A stretch of DNA of 64,000 nucleotides, taken from contig NZ_CP129382.1 in assembly GCF_030435705.1 (NCBI RefSeq), forward strand, positions 1,364,001-1,428,000, written 5' to 3'. Shown in pieces: positions 9,266 to 17,444 of this stretch. How positions within the stretch are numbered: position 1 is the stretch's first letter; every line of letters starts with the position of its first letter. Source of the stretch: Rhizobium sp. SSA_523. Its GTDB lineage: Bacteria > Pseudomonadota > Alphaproteobacteria > Rhizobiales > Rhizobiaceae. Both the position numbers and the translations under genes were made by a program. The notes beneath the pieces were generated by a model. That model was not told the origin of the DNA. It made no database searches and worked only from the letters and a program-made list of their open reading frames with translations.

Positions 9266-10390
9266 TCACCGCACGATAGTCAGCGTCTGCGCCGCACGGG
9301 TAATGGCGGTGTAGAGCCAGCGTTCGCGCGTATCGCGAAAGGCCCAGCTCTCGTCAAACAGCACGACATTGTTCCACTGCGAACCCTGCGCCTTGTGAAC
9401 CGTCAGCGCATAGCCGAAATCGAACTCGTCATAGCGCTTGCGGGTGGTCCAGGGAATTTCGCCCTCCTCCTCGAAGACCTGCTTCAGGAGCTTGATCTTC
9501 GCCGCGCCACGATCCATGTCGTCGTCTTCCGGGCGAATCATCAGGTTGATGCCGGGCTTGACGGTTTCGCGGGAGGAACTCATCACCTGCCACAGCGAGC
9601 CGTTGAGCAGGCCCTTGGCGGGATCATTGCGCAGGCAGACGAGCTTGTCGCCCGATTGCGGATAGGCCTGGCTGAAGCCCTTCAGTTCCCGCAGGCGCTG
9701 ATTGTAGCGGCGCCTGGTCTTGTTCGTCCCGACCAGAACCTGATCCGCCTCCAGCACCAGGGTCTGGTTCACCTCATTGCGGGAGATTACCTGCGCCGTG
9801 CCGTAATCGCCATGCATGATCTCCTTGCCCTCGCGCACCTGCATGGCGAGCTGGATGATCGGGTTGTCGCGCGCCTGCCGGTGAATATCCGTCAGAAGGT
9901 AATCCGGATCCTGCTCGGTGAAGAAACCGCCGCCCGACACAGGCGGGAGCTGGCCCGGATCGCCAAGCACGAGAATGGGCGTGCCGAAGCTCATCAGGTC
10001 GCGGCCCAATTGCTCGTCCACCATCGAACATTCGTCGATCACGATAAGCGCCGCCTTGGCCACCGGGCTCTGGCGATTGATGGAGAACATGGGAGAGACG
10101 GAGGTCTTTCCGGTCTCCTCGTTTTCCACCGCTTCCTCGCCGCGCGGCCGGTAGATCAGCGAGTGGATGGTCTTGGCATTGCTCGCGCCGCGGGAGCGAA
10201 GCACCTGTGCGGCCTTGCCGGTGAAGGCGGCAAACAGAACCTCGCCATCGACATGATCGGCGAAATAGCGGGCAAGCGTGGTCTTGCCGGTGCCGGCATA
10301 GCCGAACAGCCGGAAGACGGGCGTGCGCCCGTCCTTCAACCACTTCGAAACGGCCTTCAGGGCCTCATCCTGTTGCGGGGCAAATTGCAT
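9266..10390 (-). CDS. RecD-like ATP-dependent DNA helicase (superfamily 1)
   Basis: 374 residues. Walker A GYAGTGKTT is at 30-38, Walker B VIDECSMVD, then LGDPGQLPPV (motif III), and near the C-terminus the UvrD-like motif VHKAQGSQW and the end motif YTAITRAAQ. This is the compact RecD/RecD2-like ATPase found alone in many bacteria, about half the length of RecD2 because it lacks the N-terminal helix-hairpin-helix part. A 5'-3' helicase role in DNA repair is inferred from the family. ATG 10390 has GAAGGAAGAG upstream. It is convergent with the MerR-type gene. Confidence 0.88.
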   Translation of the reverse strand: MQFAPQQDEALKAVSKWLKDGRTPVFRLFGYAGTGKTTLARYFADHVDGEVLFAAFTGKAAQVLRSRGASNAKTIHSLIYRPRGEEAVENEETGKTSVSPMFSINRQSPVAKAALIVIDECSMVDEQLGRDLMSFGTPILVLGDPGQLPPVSGGGFFTEQDPDYLLTDIHRQARDNPIIQLAMQVREGKEIMHGDYGTAQVISRNEVNQTLVLEADQVLVGTNKTRRRYNQRLRELKGFSQAYPQSGDKLVCLRNDPAKGLLNGSLWQVMSSSRETVKPGINLMIRPEDDDMDRGAAKIKLLKQVFEEEGEIPWTTRKRYDEFDFGYALTVHKAQGSQWNNVVLFDESWAFRDTRERWLYTAITRAAQTLTIVR

Positions 10391-10447
10391 GCCTCTTCCT
10401 TCAAGGATTCGGACCGGGAGTGCAACCTGAAAGACGGCGCGCCGCGT

Positions 10448-10828
10448 TCAATCCGGCCTGCGCTGCGGATCATTGGCAAGCAGGATCGGCTGGCCGTGCG
10501 GCGTCGCCTCGGCTGCCCGCTGCCAGCTCTGCTGCAGGGCAAGCAATGTCGAAGGGTCTAAGATACCTTTGCCTTCCAGCAGTTGCGACAGCGCGGCCGT
10601 CCATGCCTCGAAGTAATCCGATCCACCCTCGCAGCGTCCCGGCCGGTGAAGCTCGCCACTCAGATGGTCGGCCCATTCCGACCAGGTGAACAGCCCTTTT
10701 TCATAAAGATGCAGCGTCAGCCCGAAAACCTTGGCCTGCCAGGGCTCCGCAAAGACCGGGTCGCCTTCCGCCGAGCGCGGCAGGCCGGATGCGTGGATCA
10801 GCAAAGAGGACGAATCAGACTGGCTCAA
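10448..10828 (-). CDS. Nitrile hydratase accessory (activator) protein, P14K type
   Basis: About 126 residues related to the N-terminal half of the beta subunit: GDPVFAEPWQAKVFGLTLHLYEKGLFTWSEWADHL, then DYFEAWTAALSQLL. In cobalt nitrile hydratases this protein exchanges alpha subunits to deliver cobalt-loaded, oxidised active sites (self-subunit swapping). The TTG start at 10828 is chosen because GGGAGAG sits 7 nt upstream; ATG 10846 is in frame but has no ribosome binding site. It overlaps the end of the beta-subunit gene by 14 nt, so translation is coupled. It is the last gene of a three-gene operon. Confidence 0.85.
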   Translation of the reverse strand: MSQSDSSSLLIHASGLPRSAEGDPVFAEPWQAKVFGLTLHLYEKGLFTWSEWADHLSGELHRPGRCEGGSDYFEAWTAALSQLLEGKGILDPSTLLALQQSWQRAAEATPHGQPILLANDPQRRPD

Positions 10829-11474
10829 GATAGCTCTCCCAGGCATCGATGGAGAGGCTGAGGGAGGGATCGCTGCCTTCGCCCCAGATCTCCGGTCCTT
10901 TGAAGACAACCGTATAGACCCATTGCGGCTGCTCGCCGCCGCCATGGGCATTGGCGTCCGGAAAGACGAAGGAGCCCTGCACGGCTTCGATGAAACCGGT
11001 CTTCGCTCTTGCATAGCGCGGCAGGCGGGTATGACCGGTGGGGTGGATATTGCGGGTGCGCACCGCCTGCCCCACGACGAATCGGGGCGGCTCTTCCACG
11101 GGCCGGTCACATGGTCCGCCGCGTGCCAGAACGCCCGCCACCATATCTGCCGTCAGGACACGTTTGGGACTGGCACCCTGCCGCAGCGAGCGGCCCGCGG
11201 CGAGTTCCTCCGGCGCGACGAAATCATGCCGCGTCAGCAGCGTCTCCAGCGCCCGGATCCAGATTTCGTAGTAGCTCGCAGACAGATAGGCGGCCGGCGC
11301 AATGCTCTCGCGCGCATGCCGGCTTTCGTCAATGGTCCAGGCCCCGAAGGCGCCGCAGGACAAAGTCAGCCCCAGCGCCCGCTTCTCCCATTCGGCATGG
11401 AAATACGGCTCGTTCGGTTCCGGCGCCACGGGGCCGAAACCCATCTGCCCGCCCAGATCATGCGGCCCGTTCAT
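10815..11474 (-). CDS. nthB: Nitrile hydratase beta subunit
   Basis: 219 residues starting [16 protein letters not shown], the hallmark beta-subunit N-terminus, with [13 protein letters not shown], then [13 protein letters not shown], and a C-terminal barrel ([27 protein letters not shown]). It pairs with the alpha subunit to hydrate nitriles to amides in the cytoplasm. Its ATG overlaps the alpha stop codon (ATGA, 11471-11474). Length matches the family. Confidence 0.95.
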   Translation of the reverse strand: MNGPHDLGGQMGFGPVAPEPNEPYFHAEWEKRALGLTLSCGAFGAWTIDESRHARESIAPAAYLSASYYEIWIRALETLLTRHDFVAPEELAAGRSLRQGASPKRVLTADMVAGVLARGGPCDRPVEEPPRFVVGQAVRTRNIHPTGHTRLPRYARAKTGFIEAVQGSFVFPDANAHGGGEQPQWVYTVVFKGPEIWGEGSDPSLSLSIDAWESYLEPV

Positions 11475-12175
11475 AGCGTCGCCTCCGGCTGGCGGGCGAG
11501 CCCGGTGCCGATCATGCTGTCGCGGCTCACCAGATCGGCGAGCTGCTCGAGCGCAAAGCCCTCGGTGCCTGCCGGTCTCATGGGCACCACGAGGTAGCGC
11601 AGTTCCGCGGTGGAATCCCACACGCGGATCTTTGTATCTTCCGGCAGCACCACAGAAAATTCGCGCAGGACGCTCCTCGGATCCATCACCGCCCGGGAGC
11701 GATAGGCCGGCGCCTTGTACCAGACCGGCGGCAGGCCCAGGACCGACCAGGGATAACAGGAGCACAGGGTGCAGACGACGAGATTATGTGTCTCCTGCGT
11801 GTTGAAGACCGCGCGCATATGCTCGCCCTGCCGCCCGCTATAGCCGAGGCTGGCAATGGCGGATGTCGCATCCCGCCGCAGCCAATCGGCGAAATCGGGC
11901 TCCAGCCATGCCTTGGCCACGACCCTTGCGCCATTGTGCGGACCGACCTTGGTCTCGTAAGTCTCGACGATGGCATCAATGGCAGCCGGATCGATCAGCC
12001 CTTTCTCGGACAGGATGGTTTCCAGCGCCTCGACCCGCGCCTGCATGTCGGAATAATGATTGTCGTGCCCGTGATCATGCCCATGGTGGTGATGGTGATC
12101 ATGGTCGCGCTCGTGTTCGTGCTCGTGTTCGTGCTCGTGCTCGTGATGATGATCGTGATGTCCGGTCCCGTTCAT
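11471..12175 (-). CDS. nthA: Cobalt-type nitrile hydratase alpha subunit with a His-rich N-terminal tail
   Basis: 234 residues. The metal site VCTLCSC (Cys135, Cys138, Cys140) has Thr after the first Cys, the cobalt-type signature (iron enzymes have Ser there). The substrate-facing [10 protein letters not shown] follows directly. Residues 6-40 are a tail of 20 histidines alternating with Asp, Glu and Gly, a likely cobalt/nickel/zinc-binding segment; its DNA is a run of repeated GTGCTC-like hexamers. ATG 12175 has AAGGAGAAT upstream. The order alpha-beta-accessory is standard; no cobalt transporter or amidase gene is adjacent. Confidence 0.95.
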   Translation of the reverse strand: MNGTGHHDHHHEHEHEHEHEHERDHDHHHHHGHDHGHDNHYSDMQARVEALETILSEKGLIDPAAIDAIVETYETKVGPHNGARVVAKAWLEPDFADWLRRDATSAIASLGYSGRQGEHMRAVFNTQETHNLVVCTLCSCYPWSVLGLPPVWYKAPAYRSRAVMDPRSVLREFSVVLPEDTKIRVWDSTAELRYLVVPMRPAGTEGFALEQLADLVSRDSMIGTGLARQPEATL

Positions 12176-12361
12176 CCCATTCTCCTTGCAGCTGGCGGGC
12201 GGCACAGGGCACTCGCCACCGGGTTGACCCCCGCCCTCGCCTATCGAATGTCAATTTCGCTCTGCGTGCAAGCCATGACATACCGTCTCATTAAATCATC
12301 GCTTTGCCTCCGGCCTGACGCCCTCTCGGCAGAAGCCGACAATGGCGAGGATCCGCCACTA

Positions 12362-12374
12362 TTAGTTGCACTAA
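12362..12374. promoter_or_regulatory. Small palindrome between the nitrile hydratase operon and the AraC gene
   Basis: TTAGT-tgc-ACTAA lies in the AT-rich part of the 264-bp divergent intergenic region, 65 bp before the AraC start. It is a possible operator. The arms are only 5 bp, so it could be chance. Confidence 0.25.
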
Positions 12375-12439
12375 ATTGCTAGATACAATTGTAAGAAATT
12401 GGATCGATAGTCCGCTCAACCCTCTCTTCGGAGACATGC

Positions 12440-13510
12440 TTGAGCGTTCGCGAACCGTCCAGCAAGGCTGCAACCGACGCCTCCGGCGGGGTCGAATGCG
12501 TGAGCTTCGCCATTGGCGACCCCCCGGAGCGGCGCGGCTGGCACGATATTCTGGGACCGCTTTTCGAATGCGCCCCGCGTCGGGCACTCTTCGCCGAGGG
12601 GCCGGATGCCAGCCTGACGGTCTTCCACTTCGGCTTTTTCCTCGTCTGCCATGTCGTCGGCTTCACCGGTCGCCTGATGCGCCGCCTGCCGCAGACCGCC
12701 CTCGATGATCTGGATCATCTGCTGGTCACCATTCCCTTGCGCGGCAGCATCGCCTTCTTCGATGGCGCGATCCGGCTTGCGCGTCCGGGCGATGTGGCGA
12801 TCAGCGATCTGCGGGCGCCATTGAGCTGCACTTTGCAGGCAAGTGATGCGATCCACCTCGTCATCCCGCGCCTGTTCATGCCGCAAAGCGTGGCGCCGCC
12901 GGATATTCTTGCTCCACGCCTCCTGCGCGGCAAGAAGGTCTCCACCGTTTTCCTGGTGGAACTTGCGCAACTGCTGACCAACATGCCCGCGCATACGGAG
13001 CGGGAGGAGGCGCTGGCGCTGGCCTCGGTGCTGCGCATGCCGCTCGCTTTCTGCATCGGCTCGGCCGAACCGGTTCGGAATGCTTCCGATCCACGTGGAC
13101 GGTCCCATCTCCTGCGCCGCCATATCGAGGACAATCTCGACGATCCGGCGCTGACGCCGCATGCGCTTGCCAACCGCTTCGGCCTCTCGCGCAGCCAGCT
13201 CTTCCGCCAGTTCGAGAGTGCAGGCGGCGTCGAGACCTTCATCCGCAAACGCCGGCTGCGCCAGGCACTGCTGCATCTTGCCGATCCGATCCTGTTTCAC
13301 CGGCGGATCGGCGAGATCGCCTACGAGGCCGGCTTCAAGGACGAAGCCCATTTCAGCCGGCTTTTCCGCAGCACCTATGGCACCTCGCCCCGCATGTTCC
13401 GGCGCCAGGCAAAGCAGGGTCGCGTTGCCGTACACGGACACGCCGGAAGCGCCGCCGACGATCCGGTCAAGACGCTCCTGCTGTGGCTCACCCAGTTGCG
13501 CGATGCCTGA
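12440..13510 (+). CDS. AraC family transcriptional regulator
   Basis: About 356 residues. The N-terminal ~230 residues form an AraC-binding-domain-like sensor (TIPLRGSIAFFDGAIRLARPGDVAISDLR). The C-terminal ~110 residues carry the double HTH: LTPHALANRFGLSRSQLFRQFESAG, and IGEIAYEAGFKDEAHFSRLFRSTYGTSPRMFRR. No ATG precedes the sensor domain in frame; TTG 12440 with GGAGA about 7 nt upstream is the best visible start. It is divergent from the nitrile hydratase operon and is the obvious candidate regulator of it, although it could equally serve the downstream RhiA-like cluster. Confidence 0.85.
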   Translation: MSVREPSSKAATDASGGVECVSFAIGDPPERRGWHDILGPLFECAPRRALFAEGPDASLTVFHFGFFLVCHVVGFTGRLMRRLPQTALDDLDHLLVTIPLRGSIAFFDGAIRLARPGDVAISDLRAPLSCTLQASDAIHLVIPRLFMPQSVAPPDILAPRLLRGKKVSTVFLVELAQLLTNMPAHTEREEALALASVLRMPLAFCIGSAEPVRNASDPRGRSHLLRRHIEDNLDDPALTPHALANRFGLSRSQLFRQFESAGGVETFIRKRRLRQALLHLADPILFHRRIGEIAYEAGFKDEAHFSRLFRSTYGTSPRMFRRQAKQGRVAVHGHAGSAADDPVKTLLLWLTQLRDA

Positions 13511-13863
13511 CGATGTCCCCGCGGCGTCAGCTTGAAGAGCGCGCCGGCCATGGCTGGCGCGGGACGCTGATGCAAGTTTCCGGGACGCCAGCCGCAGGAC
13601 ATGGCAAGCCCTTCACCCTAGTCTCAGCGTCATCGAGAGAGGCCGAGACCCGCAGACGGCGGGACAAAGCCCTCGCCAGAACCCCGACCGCTTGTTCCTC
13701 GGAGCGCCGGTCGATTGTTTGAAGGTAAGCCGCATGACCTGCCTGTTCCCCCTCTCAAACCCTTCGACGCGACCTTCACCGGCACCGTCATTGCCCCACC
13801 GACCGGATCCCGCAGCGACCCGGGACGGCCAGCGCGCCCGGATCGGTCCATGCCGGTACCCCT

Positions 13864-13899
13864 GACCGACAGGATGACCGACAGGATGACCGACACCAT
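13864..13899 (+). repeat. Three 12-bp tandem units in a long gene-free stretch
   Basis: GACCGACAGGAT occurs twice, followed by a third copy with two changes. The surrounding gap (13511-14145, 635 bp) holds only short overlapping frames with no recognisable protein. I see no gene in it. It must contain the promoter for the RhiA-like gene at 14146, but no clear -35/-10 pair stands out. Confidence 0.6.
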
Positions 13900-14145
13900 C
13901 ATCGACCGGCGCTAAAGCGCCCCACCAATCTCTCCTCAGGCCTGACACCGGCGCGGCTTTCCTGCGCGGCCGCCGGCGCCTGCCTTTGCGCCTGTGGCGC
14001 AGACCGATCCCTCTCCGCTGGTTTCACCGCCCGCGACCTGCCGGAGATGGATGAGCCGGAGCCCTTGCCGCCTCCCCTGCTCGGCACGGGTCTCCGGCTC
14101 CCCCAACCGAAGGGCGACCGAACCGAAACAGAAAGGTTTACATCC

Positions 14146-14754
14146 ATGACCACCTATTCGCTGACCTGCGTCAACGATTCCCAGCTTTCCGGAAGCTTTG
14201 CCGTCTTCCAGAAGCCGCTTCCCTCGACCATGCCGGGCAATGTCTTCTCGCTTGCCTGGTTCGCCCGGCCGGCGGCACCGGGCTCGCGCGTCACCTTCAC
14301 CTGGGGCCTCGATTATTGCTTCACCTGGTCGGAGACCGGGATCCTGAAGCCGGGCGTCAAGTATTCCGCGTCCCAGACCGTCGGGGCCGATCCGAACGCG
14401 CTGAACCAGATCGACCTCAAGAAGGATGATTGCAAGGCGACGACCTTCGCCAATCTCAGCTCCGGCGGCGCGCTGGGCTCGCTGACGATCAAGCAGCTTT
14501 CCAATGTCGAGCCGAACCTCACTTCGGTCGGCATCGGCATGGCCGGCTCCGGCACCTTTGCCGTCCAGGCCCAGCCGAACATGACGGCCGTCTTCACGCC
14601 CCACCCGAACTACTGGGTCATCTTCGGCAATTTCGAAACCGGCGATGTCATGGACGTGCAGGACACGACCAATTCGATCGAGGTCACCTATGGCGGCGCC
14701 CGCACCGGCCGCACGGCCGTGCTCGGCCTCGACAACATGATCTCGGTCTCCTGA
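14146..14754 (+). CDS. RhiA-like protein, first of two tandem paralogues
   Basis: 202 residues without signal peptide or membrane segment, starting at ATG 14146 behind AAAGG. The opening YSLTCVNDSQLSGSFAVFQK, then SLAWFARPAAPGSRVTFTW and YCFTWSETG, recall the family named after rhizosphere-expressed RhiA of Rhizobium leguminosarum; this is from memory, not a search. The sequence is rich in Thr, Ser and aromatic residues and looks all-beta. The next gene, 87 bp on, encodes a paralogue with the same layout. Function is unknown; RhiA is linked to rhizosphere life and quorum-controlled expression. Confidence 0.6.
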   Translation: MTTYSLTCVNDSQLSGSFAVFQKPLPSTMPGNVFSLAWFARPAAPGSRVTFTWGLDYCFTWSETGILKPGVKYSASQTVGADPNALNQIDLKKDDCKATTFANLSSGGALGSLTIKQLSNVEPNLTSVGIGMAGSGTFAVQAQPNMTAVFTPHPNYWVIFGNFETGDVMDVQDTTNSIEVTYGGARTGRTAVLGLDNMISVS

Positions 14755-14841
14755 TCAGACGCTCCTCCGAACCAAAACCGATGGTCGCGCCGCGCGCGCG
14801 GCCATCCCTGCCCGCTCGCACACAGACAGGAGTTTCGCGAC

Positions 14842-15468
14842 ATGCATTATCGCCTGACATGTATCAACAGCTCGAACATGCATGGGAATTTCGTGCTGTA
14901 CCAGCGCCCGGAGCGCTGTGAGGGCTCCGCCCATATCCGCAGCCTGGCCTGGCTGTCGCGGCCGGCCGCACCGGGAACGCGGGTCACCTTCAGCTGGCGC
15001 GATTCCACGAGCTTCGTCTGGGGCGAACGGGTCCTCGGCGGCAATGGCGGCCACTTCGTCATCTCGCAAAGCATCACCGCCGATATCGATCGCGACAATC
15101 TGGTGGACCTGAAGGGCGACAGCTTCTCGGCCCCCACCTTCTGCAATCTGCGCAGCACGCCGGGTGCGGAGGGCCTGACGATCCGCCAGTTGAACGCCCA
15201 CTTCGAATACCCGCTCTATCACGGCATTGCCCGGGGCGGCGCAGCGCTGATGATCGCGCCATTCCACGTCAATGTCAGCACCACATTCGTCGTCGATGCC
15301 GCCGCCTACTGGCTGCATTTCAACGATTGCCGCGCCGGCGAGGTGCTGGATTACGGCCAGCTGGACGGCAGTCTGAGGCTCGATTTCGGCCCGGCGCGCC
15401 ACAGCCATTCGGTGATGATGGGGCCTGACAACATCATCCGCCCGACGCCCGATCCCCACTGGCATTGA
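14842..15468 (+). CDS. RhiA-like protein, second tandem paralogue
   Basis: 208 residues, collinear with the preceding protein. Shared blocks are RLTCINSSNMHGNFVLYQR, SLAWLSRPAAPGTRVTFSW, FVWGER, ISQSITADIDRDNLVDLKGD, then APTFCNL and LTIRQL. It has diverged by loss of the WSETG segment and gain of a His-rich end (DPHWH). No signal peptide. The start is ATG 14842; an AGGAGTTTCGCGAC stretch upstream is a good ribosome binding site. It is probably co-transcribed with its paralogue and ends just before a strong hairpin (15480-15503). Confidence 0.6.
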   Translation: MHYRLTCINSSNMHGNFVLYQRPERCEGSAHIRSLAWLSRPAAPGTRVTFSWRDSTSFVWGERVLGGNGGHFVISQSITADIDRDNLVDLKGDSFSAPTFCNLRSTPGAEGLTIRQLNAHFEYPLYHGIARGGAALMIAPFHVNVSTTFVVDAAAYWLHFNDCRAGEVLDYGQLDGSLRLDFGPARHSHSVMMGPDNIIRPTPDPHWH

Positions 15469-15479
15469 GCCTTTCGCGA

Positions 15480-15503
15480 CCCGCGGGCCGAGCCGCCCGC
15501 GGG
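15480..15503 (+). terminator. GC-rich hairpin after the RhiA-like pair
   Basis: CCCGCGGGC (15480-15488) and GCCCGCGGG (15495-15503) form a perfect 9-bp stem with a 6-nt loop, 12 nt after the stop codon. There is no T-tract, so it may terminate weakly or protect the 3' end while allowing some read-through into the exported-protein gene. Confidence 0.5.
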
Positions 15504-15592
15504 CGCCACGAGATCCTGCAGGGCACGCGCGCAGATCCTGCGGCGGGCCCATGCATCCACCCACTCCGGCAAGGGCGGAGCCGGCGTACCAG

Positions 15593-15611
15593 CCCCTGCG
15601 AAAGGCAGGGG
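15593..15611 (+). other. Hairpin just upstream of the exported-protein gene
   Basis: CCCCTGC-gaaag-GCAGGGG, followed by TCCTTTCCCCC, lies 27 bp before the next start codon. It resembles the hairpin at 60004-60025 (both read CCTGC, GAAAG, GCAGGG), so it may be a copy of a dispersed palindromic element as well as an RNA hairpin. Confidence 0.4.
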
Positions 15612-15637
15612 TCCTTTCCCCCTGAACGGAGATATAA

Positions 15638-16162
15638 ATGATGAATAGCTTGCTGAACTCCCTCCGCCGCGCCAGCCGCACCATGCTGGCCCTCGGGCTG
15701 ATCGCCATTGGCCTGATCGGCGCCAGCGCCGCCTCGGCCGAGGAGATCTACCGGGGCCTTCTGACGAACAACCAGGGCGCACTCGACCTGCGCGCCGCCC
15801 GCTTCGCCTTCAACCCGAGCCTCTCCTTCAATAAGGATCTTGCCCAGATCCACGCGATGCCGCAGCAATTTCGCTGCGCCCTCAGGATGGATACGGTCAA
15901 TGCCATTCCCAATGTCGGAGATGCCTCGCCACTGGTCGGCTTCGGACATTTCACCGCCACATTCGATGAAAATCCGCCGCATCTGCCGCTCGGACATGTC
16001 AGCGTGACGCCCAATGTCGCAATGGCCAATCCGGCACAGCGGTTCGCCAACGACCTCCGCAACACGGCACTTCAAAACCCGCTGCAGTTCAACGATGAGC
16101 ATATTGTGGGTGTCCGCGAGACGGATGACGAGTGCCGGGACCGGCCGAAGCTCCTGAACTAA
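15638..16162 (+). CDS. Small exported protein of unknown family (RhiA-cluster neighbour)
   Basis: 174 residues with a clear Sec signal peptide (basic RRASR, hydrophobic MLALGLIAIGLIGASAASA, cleavage after ASA at about residue 34). The mature part starts EEIYRGLLTNNQGALDLRAARF and contains two cysteines (RCALRM, DECRD) that could pair. I do not recognise the family. It follows the RhiA-like pair by 169 bp on the same strand. In R. leguminosarum the rhi operon also includes a small exported product, so a RhiC-like role is a guess worth testing. Confidence 0.6.
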   Translation: MMNSLLNSLRRASRTMLALGLIAIGLIGASAASAEEIYRGLLTNNQGALDLRAARFAFNPSLSFNKDLAQIHAMPQQFRCALRMDTVNAIPNVGDASPLVGFGHFTATFDENPPHLPLGHVSVTPNVAMANPAQRFANDLRNTALQNPLQFNDEHIVGVRETDDECRDRPKLLN

Positions 16163-16335
16163 GGTCCAGGTAGCGTTCGGTTGCGGCGAGGCTCTCTCCC
16201 CGCCGCACCAGGCGCCCCTTCGAACCGGGGCGACACAGGCACGATTGTGATCGACGATCGCCTCGGCGAAGTCTGCGGAGCCGCATTTCCGTCCCGAGGA
16301 TGGAATAGGCTGTTGCGGCAAACTATGATGACAAA

Positions 16336-16362
16336 CGGTCGCCTGCACGACAGGCGACCGTC
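16336..16362 (+). terminator. Perfect 11-bp hairpin between the exported-protein gene and the aldo/keto reductase
   Basis: ACGGTCGCCTG (16336-16346) and CAGGCGACCGT (16352-16362) close on a 5-nt loop, followed by CTT. It is 174 nt after one stop and 26 nt before the next start, so it either ends the upstream transcript or forms a leader hairpin before the reductase gene. Confidence 0.5.
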
Positions 16363-16387
16363 TTACCGGCAAAGAGGAAGCAGACCC

Positions 16388-17245
16388 ATGTCCCGGACCA
16401 CACATCGCACCATGCCGGCAATCGCCCTTCCTTCAGGCGCTCAAATGCCGGCGCTTGGCATCGGCACCTGGAAAATGGGCGAGGACCGGACCCATCGCAG
16501 CGCCGAGATCGCGGCGCTTCACGCCGCCCTGGATTGCGGTATGCCGCTGATCGATACGGCGGAGATGTATGGCGATGGCGGCGCAGAGGAATTGGTCGGA
16601 CAGGCGCTTGCCGCCCGCCGCGACGAGGCCTTTCTCGTCAGCAAGGTCTATCCGTGGAATGCCAGCCGGCAGGGCACCATCGAAGCCTGCGAGAGCAGCC
16701 TGCGGCGCCTGCGCACCGAGCGGCTCGATCTCTATCTCCTGCACTGGCGCGGCGAGCATCCGCTCTCCGAGACGGTGGCCGCGATGGAGAGCCTCAAAGC
16801 GGACGGCAAGATTGCCGAATGGGGCGTTTCCAATTTCGATGTCGAGGATATGGAGGAACTGCTTGCGGTGCCGGGCGGCGCGGCCTGCGCGGTGAACCAG
16901 GTGCTCTACAATATCACGCGGCGCGGCATTGAATTCGATCTTCTGCCTTGGTGCAGCGCGCATTCCATCGCCGTAATGGCCTATTCCCCCATCGAACAGG
17001 GCCGGCTGCTGCGCCATCCCGAGCTCATCCGGATCGCCAAGGCGAACCAGGCAACGCCGGCGCAGATCGCGCTGGCTTTCGTGCTGAGACGCGAGGGACT
17101 GGCCGCCATTCCCAAGACCTCCAGCGCGGCACGCGTGGAGGAAAACCGAGGCGCCATCGATCTTCAGATCAGCGCGCAGGATTGGGCCTCTCTGGATGCC
17201 GCCTTCCCGCCGCCTGCGCGAAAGCAGCCGCTCGCCATGCTTTAG
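16388..17245 (+). CDS. Aldo/keto reductase
   Basis: 285 residues, an NADPH-dependent carbonyl reductase of (beta/alpha)8 fold. The catalytic tetrad is visible: Asp56 and Tyr61 in [13 protein letters not shown], Lys86 in FLVSKVYPW, His119 in LYLLHWRG. The cofactor end shows [10 protein letters not shown] and [10 protein letters not shown] 16388 has GAGGAAG upstream. Substrate unknown; this group reduces aldehydes and methylglyoxal-like compounds. Confidence 0.9.
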   Translation: MSRTTHRTMPAIALPSGAQMPALGIGTWKMGEDRTHRSAEIAALHAALDCGMPLIDTAEMYGDGGAEELVGQALAARRDEAFLVSKVYPWNASRQGTIEACESSLRRLRTERLDLYLLHWRGEHPLSETVAAMESLKADGKIAEWGVSNFDVEDMEELLAVPGGAACAVNQVLYNITRRGIEFDLLPWCSAHSIAVMAYSPIEQGRLLRHPELIRIAKANQATPAQIALAFVLRREGLAAIPKTSSAARVEENRGAIDLQISAQDWASLDAAFPPPARKQPLAML

Positions 17246-17349
17246 GGTCAAAACGCAATCAGGATTTGGCGCGTGGTATTAGAGAAAATCGTTCAGTTTG
17301 AGGAGCGAAGCCGCCGGTCAATCCAACAGGCATCATGGCTTCGCGACGT

Positions 17350-17376
17350 GGGATATGGCGATTTTCGCCATATCCC
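17350..17376. terminator. Bidirectional terminator-like hairpin
   Basis: GGGATATGGCGA (17350-17361) and TCGCCATATCCC (17365-17376) form a perfect 12-bp stem with a 3-nt loop, between the convergent aldo/keto reductase and ilvN genes. It can fold in both transcripts. Confidence 0.55.
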
Positions 17377-17444
17377 TGCGGGACGGCTCAGCAATCCCAT
17401 GCCGGGCACATTGCCCCGAACATGGCAAAGCAGGGTCCCGGATC

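Noticed and set aside
12070..12160. GTG/CTC-rich repeat considered as an intergenic repeat
   Set aside because: It is in frame inside the nitrile hydratase alpha gene and encodes the His-rich tail.
13715..13915. A 66-codon plus-strand frame in the long gap, ending in repeated MTDR units
   Set aside because: The repeated residues come from the 12-bp tandem repeat; composition is Pro/Arg-rich and there is no ribosome binding site.
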